DNA of 23,029 bases from CAYVMN01 sp043808585 (GTDB taxonomy: Bacteria > Desulfobacterota > DSM-4660 > Desulfatiglandales > Desulfatiglandaceae). Positions within the stretch are counted from its first letter, which is position 1. Each line of letters opens with the position of its first letter. Below the pieces are notes generated by a model that was given only the letters and a program-made list of their open reading frames with translations, did not search any database and was not told the origin of the DNA. Shown here one piece after another: positions 8,415 through 16,690 of the stretch. The position numbers and the translations under genes are program-made. Location: contig JAZDES010000124.1 of assembly GCA_043808585.1 (NCBI GenBank), positions 1-23,029 on the forward strand, read 5' to 3'.

Positions 8415-8996
8415 ATGACGCCCTTCACCTCCGGGAACAAAAGACTAAGATCAGCAGTGGTCCTGACTCTCTCGATAAGCCTGCTCTTTTCCATTCCAGC
8501 CGGGGCACAAGAGGCGAGGTTGACGGATATCGTTATTACCAACACCCGTGACCACCTTCTTTTGTATTTCACAGTGACCGGCTGTTTTACAGCTGATATG
8601 GAAAAGGCCATTGAAAATGGGATAGTTACGACCTTTACATTCTTCGTAAGACTCTATGAACCCAGGTCCTTTTGGTGGGACAGAACCATGGCAGACCTAA
8701 AGGTAAGCCATGAAATTCAATATGATAACCTGAAAAAGGTCTATAATGTGAAACTATCAGAAACGAATAAATCGATTTCCGTCAAGGATTTCGATGAGGC
8801 CAAGAAGTTGACGTCAGAAATCGTGGGTCTCAAGGTCATTGAGCTTCCCAAGCTTCACAAGGGCAGTCGCTACCGGATACGCATGATGGCAGAACTTGAC
8901 GAGATAAAACTCCCCTTTTATTTGCATTATGTCCTGTTCTTTCTATCTCTGTGGGATTTTGAGACCGACTGGTATACAGTGGATTTCATATACTGA
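8415..8996 (+). CDS. DUF4390 family exported protein
   Basis: 193 residues from ATG 8415, with AAGGAAAA just upstream. A longer frame from TTG 8301 is open but would precede or overlap the likely promoter and bury the signal peptide, so I reject it. Residues 1-31 form a signal peptide: basic GNKRLRS, a hydrophobic core, then AGAQEA. The mature part (LTDIVITNTRDHLLLYFTVTG, ENGIVTTFTFFVRLYE, WWDRTMADLKVSHEIQYD) matches what I know of DUF4390, a family of unknown function in deltaproteobacteria and other Gram-negatives. This family commonly lies directly upstream of an NtrY-like kinase, as it does here. A periplasmic role coupled to that sensor is an inference from context. Confidence 0.82.
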   Translation: MTPFTSGNKRLRSAVVLTLSISLLFSIPAGAQEARLTDIVITNTRDHLLLYFTVTGCFTADMEKAIENGIVTTFTFFVRLYEPRSFWWDRTMADLKVSHEIQYDNLKKVYNVKLSETNKSISVKDFDEAKKLTSEIVGLKVIELPKLHKGSRYRIRMMAELDEIKLPFYLHYVLFFLSLWDFETDWYTVDFIY

Positions 8997-9104
8997 CAGG
9001 AAACCGTCCACCCGGAAATCATCGAGCCAAGGCCGAAATCTGGGACCCGCAAGGGGCATGCTTATTGGCAGATAACATCTGACAAAGTAAGCGGCTGAAC
9101 CGTT

Positions 9105-11336
9105 ATGCAGGAATACTTGGAGGCAAAAAGACAAGATATCAGGAGACGACGCAGGGAAAGGTACGTGATTATTTGCCTGATCGTCTTGATTTCATTCCTG
9201 ATTTATCTTGGGCTTCGTATCTTTGATCCGGGGCACGGTCTTCCGTTCTCAAGCAGTATCCTTGTTTTCGCCCTGATCAACATAAATGTGATCTTGCTCC
9301 TCCTTCTGCTCTTCCTCACGGTCCGGAACCTGGTCAAGCTGTTGTTTGAAAGAAGAAAGAGTATCATGGGGGCGAAGCTAAGGACAAAATTGGTCCTGGC
9401 ATTCATGATCCTCTCACTCTTGCCGACTATAATTCTGTTCTTTGTTTCCGTACAATTCATATCAACATCCATTGAACACTGGTTCAATCTTCAGATCGAA
9501 CGTTCCCTGAAGAACTCGCTGGAAGTAGGCCAGGATTATTACAAAGGAATCGGCGATGAATTGATATCATTCGGCAATAACTTGAGCAGGTTTGTTGCTT
9601 ATAAGGGCTTTATGGTGGAGTCCAGGAAGGGGGAGCTTGAGAAACTTGTACTTGAAAAACAGAAGGAATTTGGCTTGGCCTCTTTGGAGGTCTTTTCTGA
9701 GAATCTAGCTCAAATGGCCAACTCACGCGATCACAGGGTTGACCTGAGCACCTTTAAGGGGCCAGGGGCCGATACATTGAGGAAATGCCTTCAGAAGGGC
9801 ACCGATGCCCAGCAGATCCAGTCTTTTCCGCACGGTGATCTTGTCACCGGCATTGTGCCGGTATTTTCCAAGACAAAGTCCAAGGCCGTGGTTGGCCTCA
9901 TTGTACTGTCCAAATTTGTGCCGGGCAGTTTTGTTAATCGGTTAAAGGCCATCTCGAGGGGACTGCAGGAATACCAGCAACTTAAGATGCTTAAAAAGCC
10001 AATAAAGATCAGTCACATGGTAACCCTCTCAATAGTCACTCTCCTTATTGTTTTTTCATCAGTGTGGTTTGGATTTTATCTGTCCAGGGAAATAACCATC
10101 CCCATTAAGGAACTTGCCGAGGGAACGACCAGGATTGCCTCGGGAGACTATGATTTTTCAATCGACCTGGTAGGGAAGGATGAAATTGGGGCCCTTGTAA
10201 ATTCCTTCAACAGGATGACCATGGACCTCAAGACGGGCAAGGAGAAACTGGAAGAGGCCAACAAGGAGCTCATTAGGAGCAATTTGGAGCTGGAACAGAG
10301 ACGCATATATATGGAGATTGTCCTGGCAAACGTGGCCGCCGGCGTGGTATCGGCCAACGCTAACGGTAAGATCCTCACCATCAACAAATCTGCTGAGAGG
10401 ATGCTGGACATTGACTCGGAAAAGATCATCGGAAAGAATTATAGGGATCTCCTTTCCGAGGAATACATCAAGTTAATCGACGGTTTCTTGGGGGATGAGG
10501 GCCTTTTTCAGAGAGGTTTCCTTAACAGGGAGATTAGGTTATCGGTTAGAAAAAAGACACTGACTTTGCTCGTATCCATCAATGTGCTTCGGGACGACCG
10601 GAAAAACTACCTTGGTCTCGTTGCCGTCTTTGAGGACTTGAGCGAGATTGAGAAGGCCCAGAGGATGGCGGCCTGGCGAGAGGTGGCTAGACGTATCGCA
10701 CACGAGGTCAAGAATCCGCTGACTCCCATACAACTCTCGGCCCAGAGGCTCAAGAAGAGGTACGGAAAAAGGCTCTTGAAGGAGGATGACCAGGTCTTCC
10801 AGGAATGCACCGAGATGATTATAAGGCAGGTGGAGGAATTGAAGCGGCTTGTGAATGAATTTTCCAACTTCGCGCGTATGCCTGCTATAAATCCTTCTCC
10901 AGAAGTTCTCAGCAAGATTATTGATGAGGCGTTGAGTCTATACAAGGAGGCAAACAAGGAGGTAAAGATTTCTTTCAGGGATTCAAAGGAGGTGCCCGTC
11001 CTCAGTCTGGATAGGGAACAAATTAAGAGAGTGATGATCAACCTTTTGGAAAATGCCATTGAGGCAATGAACGGTAAGGGAGAAGTCGTGGTAGACCTCA
11101 GCTACGACCGGGTGCTTCAAATAGTGAGTGTTGAGGTGGCTGATAATGGCAGGGGCGTGAGCCCGGAAGATAAGATAAGGATATTTGAACCATATTTTTC
11201 TACGAAGAAGCAGGGTTCTGGTCTCGGCCTCGCCATAGTAAATAGCATAGTCACAGATCATAACGGGTTTGTGAGGGTCAGGGACAATTACCCCAAAGGA
11301 ACCAAGATAATCATAGAACTTCCTGCGAAGGCCTAA
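9105..11336 (+). CDS. NtrY-family membrane sensor histidine kinase
   Basis: 743 residues. Predicted membrane segments lie at about 21-39, 52-73, 97-118 and 304-326, with an extracytoplasmic sensing region of about 185 residues between the last two. Next come a HAMP domain (about 328-382), a short coiled coil, a PAS domain (about 400-512), a HisKA domain with phospho-acceptor His533 in IAHEVKNPLTP, and a HATPase domain with NLLENAIEAM (N box, 646-655), DNGRG (680-684), FEPYFST (694-700) and GSGLGLA (704-710). The kinase should autophosphorylate and pass phosphate to an NtrX-type sigma54 activator. The layout matches NtrY, known from nitrogen and envelope regulation. The ATG lacks a clear ribosome binding site. 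It follows the DUF4390 gene by 108 bp. No response regulator follows, which is unusual for this family. Confidence 0.92.
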   Translation: MQEYLEAKRQDIRRRRRERYVIICLIVLISFLIYLGLRIFDPGHGLPFSSSILVFALININVILLLLLLFLTVRNLVKLLFERRKSIMGAKLRTKLVLAFMILSLLPTIILFFVSVQFISTSIEHWFNLQIERSLKNSLEVGQDYYKGIGDELISFGNNLSRFVAYKGFMVESRKGELEKLVLEKQKEFGLASLEVFSENLAQMANSRDHRVDLSTFKGPGADTLRKCLQKGTDAQQIQSFPHGDLVTGIVPVFSKTKSKAVVGLIVLSKFVPGSFVNRLKAISRGLQEYQQLKMLKKPIKISHMVTLSIVTLLIVFSSVWFGFYLSREITIPIKELAEGTTRIASGDYDFSIDLVGKDEIGALVNSFNRMTMDLKTGKEKLEEANKELIRSNLELEQRRIYMEIVLANVAAGVVSANANGKILTINKSAERMLDIDSEKIIGKNYRDLLSEEYIKLIDGFLGDEGLFQRGFLNREIRLSVRKKTLTLLVSINVLRDDRKNYLGLVAVFEDLSEIEKAQRMAAWREVARRIAHEVKNPLTPIQLSAQRLKKRYGKRLLKEDDQVFQECTEMIIRQVEELKRLVNEFSNFARMPAINPSPEVLSKIIDEALSLYKEANKEVKISFRDSKEVPVLSLDREQIKRVMINLLENAIEAMNGKGEVVVDLSYDRVLQIVSVEVADNGRGVSPEDKIRIFEPYFSTKKQGSGLGLAIVNSIVTDHNGFVRVRDNYPKGTKIIIELPAKA

Positions 11337-11356
11337 CCCGGATAAACCGTAAATTG

Positions 11357-11522
11357 ACTATTGAATATTGATGGATTCGTAAAAACCCGAGATTTTTCTT
11401 TTTCAGTCATTCCCGTGAAAACGGGAATCCAGGAATCCCGCCTTTGGCGGGACTGGACTCCCGCTTTCGCGGGAGTGACGGTCTAGAAGGCTTTTTACGA
11501 GTCAATCACTATTGAATATTGA
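11357..11522. repeat. 15 bp direct repeats flanking palindromic element copy 2
   Basis: ACTATTGAATATTGA occurs at 11357-11371 and again at 11508-11522, exactly bracketing the palindromic element. This looks like a target duplication. However, the left copy overlaps the first two bases of the element's left terminus, and the sequence is AT-rich and simple. Confidence 0.6.
11370..11507. repeat. Palindromic repeat element, copy 2 (inverted relative to copy 1)
   Basis: 138 bp with inverted termini 11370-11388 (GATGGATTCGTAAAAACCC) and 11489-11507, matching at 16 of 19. It contains three internal hairpins: TTCCCGT/ACGGGAA, TCCCGC/GCGGGA and CTCCCGC/GCGGGAG. Its reverse complement aligns with copy 1 at 5392-5528 along most of the length, sharing for example GTCCAGTCCCGCCAAA and CTGGATTCCCG. 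It lies between the kinase gene and waaA. Confidence 0.85.
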
Positions 11523-11631
11523 CGATTGGCGGGGGACTCGCTGCGTGTCCAATGAGGCTTCTCTTGGGGAAAATTTGTAGCCATTTGACGCAGGATTTTA
11601 TTTGTAAAGGCCTAAAGTTGGGTCCATTGAG

Positions 11632-12795
11632 ATGTTGATGTTTTTTTACGATCTCCTCTGGACATTCATCCTCATCATGTCTATTCCCTTTGTTGCGCTG
11701 CTGGGATCGACACGCATTTCAGAGAGGCTGGCGTTGGGATTTCCCGAGCACCTTCCGGGAAAGGGGAATATCTGGATCCACGCGCTCTCAGTGGGAGAGG
11801 TGATCTCGGCCATGTCCCTTGTTAAGGCACTGAAGACAAGATTCCCAGGCAAGGATATTGTTTTCTCGGTGACCACCTCCAAGGGCATGGCCGTAGCCAG
11901 AGATGATCTGGGGTCACAGGTCAGGGCACTTGTCACCATGCCGGTGGATGCATGGTGGTGTGTTAGGCGAATCGTAGATTACCTCAAGCCCTCAATATTT
12001 ATCTTGGTTGAGACTGACATATGGCCCGGCTTGATCAACCGTTTGAGCAAGAGGGGAATAGGGACTGTCCTGGTAAACGGCAGGGTCTCTCCCAGGACCT
12101 CCAGGTCCTACCGTATGCTTCCATTTCTTACCCGGGCGATCTTTGAGCCGATGGAACTGTGTCTCATGCAGTCGGAACTTGACAGTGCGAGACTTATAGA
12201 GGTCGGGATAGGGCCTGAGAAGGTGAAGACCGTAGGGAATATCAAGTTTGACAGGGATTGGGAGCCTATGGGTCAAATTGAGCGCAAAGATTGGATGAGC
12301 CGATTTGGCATTGAATCCGATACCCCAATATGGGTGGCCGGTAGCACCCATCTGGGCGAAGAAAGAATTATACTGGAGGTCTTTCAGAGACTCCGCTCCT
12401 TTTTCCCTGACCTGTGCCTTATCCTTGTTCCCAGGAATGTTGAGCGATCGGGGGAGATCCACAGCATTTCCAGAGACATGGGGCTCGAAACCGTTTTGAG
12501 GACAGCTCTCTCGATGAATGTGACACCATATGAGGTCCTGATTCTTGACACACTGGGGGAGCTTGGGCGAATCTACGGGCTAAGTACAGTGAGTTTTGTG
12601 GGTGGCAGCCTGGTACCAGTCGGGGGGCATAATCTGCTCGAGCCTGCCAGCTTTGCTTGTCCTGTTCTCTTTGGACCGTACACCCATAATTTTGTGGCCA
12701 TGTCTGAGGCGTTGACAGCGGCAGGGGGGGGGGTTGCGGGTGGGGGACCGAGAGGAACTCTTGGAGGTGATGCGGATGCTTTTGTCGAACCCTGA
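11632..12795 (+). CDS. waaA: 3-deoxy-D-manno-octulosonic acid (Kdo) transferase, C-terminus displaced by a frameshift
   Basis: As read, 387 residues. WaaA transfers Kdo from CMP-Kdo to the lipid A precursor at the inner membrane. The N-terminus has the usual single membrane anchor (about 4-24). HALSVGE holds the catalytic Glu56; LVETDIWPG (about 125-133), VAGSTHLGEE (235-244) and GGHNLLEPA (331-339) are family motifs of this GT30/GT-B enzyme. After residue 367 the frame enters a G10 run (12724-12733) and continues into a low-complexity tail ending in VEP. The proper C-terminal helices continue in the next frame, 12734-12916. Dropping one G restores a protein of about 427 residues, the standard length (E. 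coli WaaA is 425). So this is either a sequencing or assembly error, a real mutation, or slippage. It leads the LPS operon. Confidence 0.9.
   Translation: MLMFFYDLLWTFILIMSIPFVALLGSTRISERLALGFPEHLPGKGNIWIHALSVGEVISAMSLVKALKTRFPGKDIVFSVTTSKGMAVARDDLGSQVRALVTMPVDAWWCVRRIVDYLKPSIFILVETDIWPGLINRLSKRGIGTVLVNGRVSPRTSRSYRMLPFLTRAIFEPMELCLMQSELDSARLIEVGIGPEKVKTVGNIKFDRDWEPMGQIERKDWMSRFGIESDTPIWVAGSTHLGEERIILEVFQRLRSFFPDLCLILVPRNVERSGEIHSISRDMGLETVLRTALSMNVTPYEVLILDTLGELGRIYGLSTVSFVGGSLVPVGGHNLLEPASFACPVLFGPYTHNFVAMSEALTAAGGGVAGGGPRGTLGGDADAFVEP
12724..12733 (+). other. G10 homopolymer, site of the waaA frameshift
   Basis: Ten consecutive G bases inside waaA. Nine would keep the N-terminal and C-terminal parts in one frame, giving ...TAAGGGLRVGDREELL... 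across the joint. Confidence 0.9.
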
Positions 12796-12916
12796 GAAGC
12801 GGGATAAGATGGGGAGACTTGCAAGAGAATTCGTTGAGCGAAACCGGGGAGCTTTGAATAGGGTCCTGTCCTTTATAGAAGATAGATTGCAGCCGTCGGT
12901 TGATGGTTCAAGATGA
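12734..12916 (+). pseudogene. waaA: Out-of-frame C-terminal segment of waaA
   Basis: About 60 residues in the frame one base on from the upstream waaA frame, reading RVGDREELLEVMRMLLSNPE and then helical sequence up to FIEDRL. This matches the C-terminal domain of Kdo transferases and GT-B enzymes, in which a nucleotide-sugar-side helix of the type 'D.eeL...v..LL.np..r..mG..a..fv' closes the fold. The TTG at 12734 is not a credible start. The segment ends with TGA at 12914-12916, overlapping the lpxK ATG at 12913 (ATGA). That overlap is the expected translational coupling between waaA and lpxK, so this is the genuine gene end. Confidence 0.85.
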
Positions 12917-14013
12917 TTTCTCCCTTACTCAAACCTGACTGGTCACAGTTACACCAAGGAGAATCCTCAGGGCCATGGTCCCTGCCAATGGCCTTTTTTT
13001 CTTTGTTGTATGGGACTGGCATAAGACTCAGGCTGTGGGGCTACAGCCGTGGGGTCTTTAGACAGAGATCGCTGCCCGGCTTTGCGGTTAGCGTCGGAAA
13101 CATAACTATTGGTGGAACTGGCAAGACGCCTGCGGTGGCCATGCTGGCAGGCTGGGCCAAGAGCGAAGGGCACAAGGTGGCCGTCCTCTCCAGGGGCTAC
13201 GGCGGAACATATAAGAGCAAAGTCCTGGAAGTATCAGACGGCTATAACATAAAGGCTGAGCCCGACGAGACAGGCGATGAGCCATATCTCCTTGCCAAGA
13301 GGCTTTCAGGGATCCCGGTGGTCCTATCCAAGAGGCGGTATCTGGCTGCCCTGTTTGCCCATGAGAGATTTGGGGCAGATTTCTTTGTACTGGATGACGG
13401 TTTTCAGCACCTACAGGTCAGGCCGGATTTAAATCTTGCCCTTATCGATGCTGCTGACCCCTTCGGAAACGGCCGCCTTCTTCCGCGGGGGCCCCTCAGG
13501 GAACCGGTGGATCAGCTGGCCAGGGCAGATGCCTTTATCCTTACAAGGGTAAGAGGGCGTGCACCCCGGGAGGGAGCCCTGAAGTTTCTGAAGGAGGAGT
13601 TTCCTTCAGTGCCGGTCTTCTTTGCCGATCATAAGGCAGATAAGGTGGTGCTTCCTTATTCAAATGAGACCCTTATGCCGGGGTTTTTGCGAGGAAAGAA
13701 GGTCCTGGCTTATGCAGGTATTGCTCGGCCGGAGGCGTTTAAGGAGACCTTATGGGGCTTAGGGGCAGAGGTGGTCTATTTTAAGGGATTCAGGGACCAT
13801 TATAAGTTCCATAGGCATGACATAATGGCGATAGTTGAAAGGGGGGAAGACCTGGGGGTCGACTATATCCTTACAACTGAAAAGGATTGGGTGCGCATCG
13901 CTAATATTGGCTTCAACCACAAACGAATGGGGTATTTGGCCATTGAATTCACACTTGTCTCGGGTCAGGGTGATTTTCTTGGGATGATCAGAAATGGGAT
14001 TAAAGGAAAATAG
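12913..14013 (+). CDS. lpxK: Tetraacyldisaccharide 4'-kinase
   Basis: 366 residues. LpxK phosphorylates the 4' position of the lipid A disaccharide with ATP on the cytoplasmic face of the inner membrane. Evidence: an N-terminal hydrophobic/amphipathic anchor (about 23-40); VGNITIGGTGKTP with the P-loop GGTGKT at 67-72; LSRGYGG (92-98), the Walker-type continuation typical of LpxK; DDGFQHL at 161-167; and NGRLLPRGPLREP (186-198). Length is slightly above the usual 325-340. The ATG at 12913 overlaps the waaA stop (ATGA), so translation is probably coupled; no strong ribosome binding site of its own is visible. Its 3' end overlaps lpxL by 20 bp. Confidence 0.96.
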   Translation: MISPLLKPDWSQLHQGESSGPWSLPMAFFSLLYGTGIRLRLWGYSRGVFRQRSLPGFAVSVGNITIGGTGKTPAVAMLAGWAKSEGHKVAVLSRGYGGTYKSKVLEVSDGYNIKAEPDETGDEPYLLAKRLSGIPVVLSKRRYLAALFAHERFGADFFVLDDGFQHLQVRPDLNLALIDAADPFGNGRLLPRGPLREPVDQLARADAFILTRVRGRAPREGALKFLKEEFPSVPVFFADHKADKVVLPYSNETLMPGFLRGKKVLAYAGIARPEAFKETLWGLGAEVVYFKGFRDHYKFHRHDIMAIVERGEDLGVDYILTTEKDWVRIANIGFNHKRMGYLAIEFTLVSGQGDFLGMIRNGIKGK

Positions 14014-14950
14014 ATACCTCTACCCAATAACATATGTATTCCTATATGCCTTGGTTCGTTTTCTGTCCATGATTCCGTATCACACGGGACAACGGTTGGG
14101 CAGGGCATTTGGGAGCTGCCTTGCAAGAGTACTTGGCGGCCGCGTCAATGTGTCGCTGGATAACCTTCAGTATATATACGGAAATGGGATAAAGGAGAGG
14201 GAATTGAGGGATCTCAATGCCAGGATCGTGGTACATTTTAGCCAGATGCTATTTGAGGCCCCCCACATTCTGAGACTGAAACCCACAAACCTGGAGAGAT
14301 ATGTTGTTTTCGAAAATGAGGGAAATTTTCTTTCAGCCATTGAGAAAGGCAGGGGGGTCCTTATCCTGACCGCCCACTTTGGAAATTGGGAACTTATGTC
14401 AGCTGCGACCTCCCTCAGATTTGCCGAGAAAGGCGCCGTGATCGCTAGACCCATCAACTTCTTGCCGGCCGAGCGGCTGATGAATCAACTGCGTTCCAGG
14501 TTTGGAAATAAGATCATACCAAAACAACGGGCAATGAGAAGGGTATTAAAGGCCGTAAAGGAGAATATGGCCATAGGTTTTCTAATGGATCAAAATGTGG
14601 ACTGGTACGAAGGGGTGTTTACTCGATTTATGGGAAGACCCGCGTGTACGAACAAGGGCCTGGCGTTACTGGCCTTAAGGACAGGGGCCCCAGTGATTCC
14701 AATGTTTTCAGTAAGACGGGGAGATGGAAGGTATCGCATCATTTTTGAAAGAGAGGTGGACCTGATAAGGACGGGTGACAAGACCCGGGACCTGGAGGAA
14801 AACACACAGATCTTTTCCGGGATTATCGAAAGATATGTCAGTCAATATCCGGATCAGTGGTTCTGGTTCCATAGGCGCTGGAAGACCAGGCCCTATTGTC
14901 CATTGCCAGAAGACTACTACAACAAGAATGGAGCGGTAAGCAGGGAGTAA
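13994..14950 (+). CDS. lpxL: Lipid A late acyltransferase (LpxL/HtrB family)
   Basis: 318 residues, a normal length. The N-terminal membrane segment is at about 9-27. The catalytic HX4(D/E) motif of the acyltransferase superfamily is TAHFGNWE, with His128 and Glu133. FLMDQNVD (197-204), GVFTRFMGRPA (207-217) and ALLALRTGAPVIPMF (about 224-238) are further family marks. The enzyme adds a secondary acyl chain from acyl-ACP to Kdo-lipid A at the inner membrane. Whether it corresponds to LpxL or LpxM in position and chain length cannot be told. The start lies inside the 3' end of lpxK (20 bp overlap). It continues the operon, with waaF 58 bp downstream. Confidence 0.93.
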   Translation: MGLKENRYLYPITYVFLYALVRFLSMIPYHTGQRLGRAFGSCLARVLGGRVNVSLDNLQYIYGNGIKERELRDLNARIVVHFSQMLFEAPHILRLKPTNLERYVVFENEGNFLSAIEKGRGVLILTAHFGNWELMSAATSLRFAEKGAVIARPINFLPAERLMNQLRSRFGNKIIPKQRAMRRVLKAVKENMAIGFLMDQNVDWYEGVFTRFMGRPACTNKGLALLALRTGAPVIPMFSVRRGDGRYRIIFEREVDLIRTGDKTRDLEENTQIFSGIIERYVSQYPDQWFWFHRRWKTRPYCPLPEDYYNKNGAVSRE

Positions 14951-15008
14951 TGCCATAGGGCTGCTTACTAACAGCAACAGTGGATTCAGGACCGCGGGAC
15001 TCTGAGAA

Positions 15009-16079
15009 ATGTCAAGGGTGAAGGGCAATAAACATATTGATAGATCAATGATCAGGCGCATCCTTGTCCGCGCCACCAACTGGGTGGGAGATGGGGTCAT
15101 GAGCCTTCCGGCACTGGAGGCAGTAAAGGGCAACTTCCCTTCAAGTTCAGTAACGGTGCTGGCAAAGCCATGGGTCCTCCCCCTCTTTGAAGACCATCCC
15201 GCCGTGGACCAGACGTTCCCTTTTGAGAAAGGGGAGGGGGCTCTTACATGGCTTGGCGAGGTGATCCGCGTGATCAGATGGATTCGGGAGAGTAAATTTG
15301 ACCTGGCTATCCTTTTCCAGAACGCCTTCGAGGCCGCCTTACTGGCCTACCTGGGGGGGGTTAGATTCCGAGTGGGTTATAATACTGATGGTCGAGGACT
15401 TCTGCTGACCCATAGCGTTATCAGGGACAGCAAGGTTCTTGAGGATCATCAGACCGAATATTACCTGTCAATCTTGAGGGCCATGGGGTGGCAGGCAGAG
15501 AGTCACAACCCCTCTGTCCATCTGAGAAAAAAAGACGTGGAAGAGGCATCACATATACTTAATTTGAACGGAATAGGGGATGGGGAGCCCTTGATCGGTC
15601 TGGGGCCTGGGGCAATCTTCGGGTGGAGCAAGCGATGGCCTCCGGATCGATTCGCTCAGATCGGAGATCGGGCGGCCGAGGAGTGGGGTGCAAGGATCCT
15701 ATTGTTCGGAAGCTCAAGGGAAAGGGAAGTCTGCGAGGGGGTGCGTAAGGCCATGAGGAACCCTCCAGTAAACCTCTGTGGCCAGACCTCATTAGGGGAG
15801 GCGATGGGTCTCATTAGTCGTTGTCACCTCTTTGTCACGAATGACTCGGGGCTCATGCATATAAGTGCCGGCCTGGGAGTGCTTACGGTGGCAATATTTG
15901 GTTCAACCGATCCCCGTAGCACCGGTCCGAGGGGGTCAAGGGCGAAGATTGTGAGGCATGAAGTTGAGTGCGCACCCTGCTTCGAATCAGATTGCCCTAC
16001 TGATCACCGATGCATGCAGTCCGTCAAGGCCGACGAGGTCTGGGAAACAATGAAGGAGTTAAAAGAGGGGGTTGAATGA
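15009..16079 (+). CDS. waaF: Lipopolysaccharide heptosyltransferase II
   Basis: 356 residues from ATG 15009. ATG 15048 (MIRRILVRATNWVGD) is the more usual N-terminus of the family; neither start has a good ribosome binding site. GT9 marks: ATNWVGDGVMSLPAL with the catalytic-region Asp28; RVGYNTDGRGLLL in the middle; GPGAIFGWSKRWP, the acceptor and nucleotide-sugar side; and TNDSGLMHISAGLGV with FGSTDPRSTGP near the C-terminus. WaaF adds the second L-glycero-D-manno-heptose to the LPS inner core in the cytoplasm. The C-terminal tail has four Cys, at 321, 324, 329 and 335. An internal G8 run at 15353-15360 is in frame. The stop overlaps gmhB by ATGA. WaaF rather than WaaC is chosen from the ATNWVGD and WSKRWP motifs. 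Confidence 0.93.
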   Translation: MSRVKGNKHIDRSMIRRILVRATNWVGDGVMSLPALEAVKGNFPSSSVTVLAKPWVLPLFEDHPAVDQTFPFEKGEGALTWLGEVIRVIRWIRESKFDLAILFQNAFEAALLAYLGGVRFRVGYNTDGRGLLLTHSVIRDSKVLEDHQTEYYLSILRAMGWQAESHNPSVHLRKKDVEEASHILNLNGIGDGEPLIGLGPGAIFGWSKRWPPDRFAQIGDRAAEEWGARILLFGSSREREVCEGVRKAMRNPPVNLCGQTSLGEAMGLISRCHLFVTNDSGLMHISAGLGVLTVAIFGSTDPRSTGPRGSRAKIVRHEVECAPCFESDCPTDHRCMQSVKADEVWETMKELKEGVE

Positions 16080-16663
16080 GGAGACCGGCCGTTTTCCTTG
16101 ACAGGGATGGAACCATAAATGAGCAGGTGGGGTATGTCAACCACATCAGCCGGTTTGTCCTCCTACCAGGGACAGCCGAGGCCATAAGGCTCCTGAACAG
16201 CCGTGATTATCTGGCAATCATCATAACGAATCAGTCCGGGGTTGCCCGGGGCTATTTCCCCCTGGAACTGGTTGATAAAGTACACAACCACCTGAAAGAC
16301 TTGCTAAGAAAAGAGGGGGCCACCATCGATGGGATCTTCGTTTGTCCGCACTACCCTGGCGGGGAGGTAAAAGAGTATGGAATTGACTGCAATTGCAGAA
16401 AACCCCGACCGGGCTTGATTCAGACGGCCCTCGAGAACTTCGACATCGACGTCTCCCGTTCCTATGTCATTGGGGATCGCAACACAGATATGAAGCTGGC
16501 CAACCAATGTGGTCTAAAAGGTATTCTTGTCAGGACCGGCTATGGTGTGGGGGATCTAGAGTATGTGCTTCCCCAAAGCCAGGTTAAACCGAACCACGTG
16601 GCAGACGATTTGCTTGATGCCGTTTTGTGGATCATTGAAAATGCCAGGGCAGGGGAAAGTTGA
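16076..16663 (+). CDS. gmhB: D-glycero-D-manno-heptose 1,7-bisphosphate 7-phosphatase
   Basis: 195 residues. A HAD-family phosphatase with the nucleophile motif FLDRDGT (Asp9 nucleophile, Asp11 acid/base), motif II TNQSG (51-55), Lys109 in CRKPRPG, and motif IV VIGDRNTDMK (Asp134, Asp138). The zinc-binding loop typical of GmhB is present: Cys90, His92, Cys105 and Cys107. It removes the 7-phosphate from heptose bisphosphate on the way to ADP-heptose, the donor used by the flanking heptosyltransferases. ATG 16076 overlaps the waaF stop, and waaC follows closely, so the three genes are translated together. Confidence 0.95.
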   Translation: MRRPAVFLDRDGTINEQVGYVNHISRFVLLPGTAEAIRLLNSRDYLAIIITNQSGVARGYFPLELVDKVHNHLKDLLRKEGATIDGIFVCPHYPGGEVKEYGIDCNCRKPRPGLIQTALENFDIDVSRSYVIGDRNTDMKLANQCGLKGILVRTGYGVGDLEYVLPQSQVKPNHVADDLLDAVLWIIENARAGES

Positions 16664-16690
16664 GGGGCCTTGGCTTGGAGCCTTTTCTCG

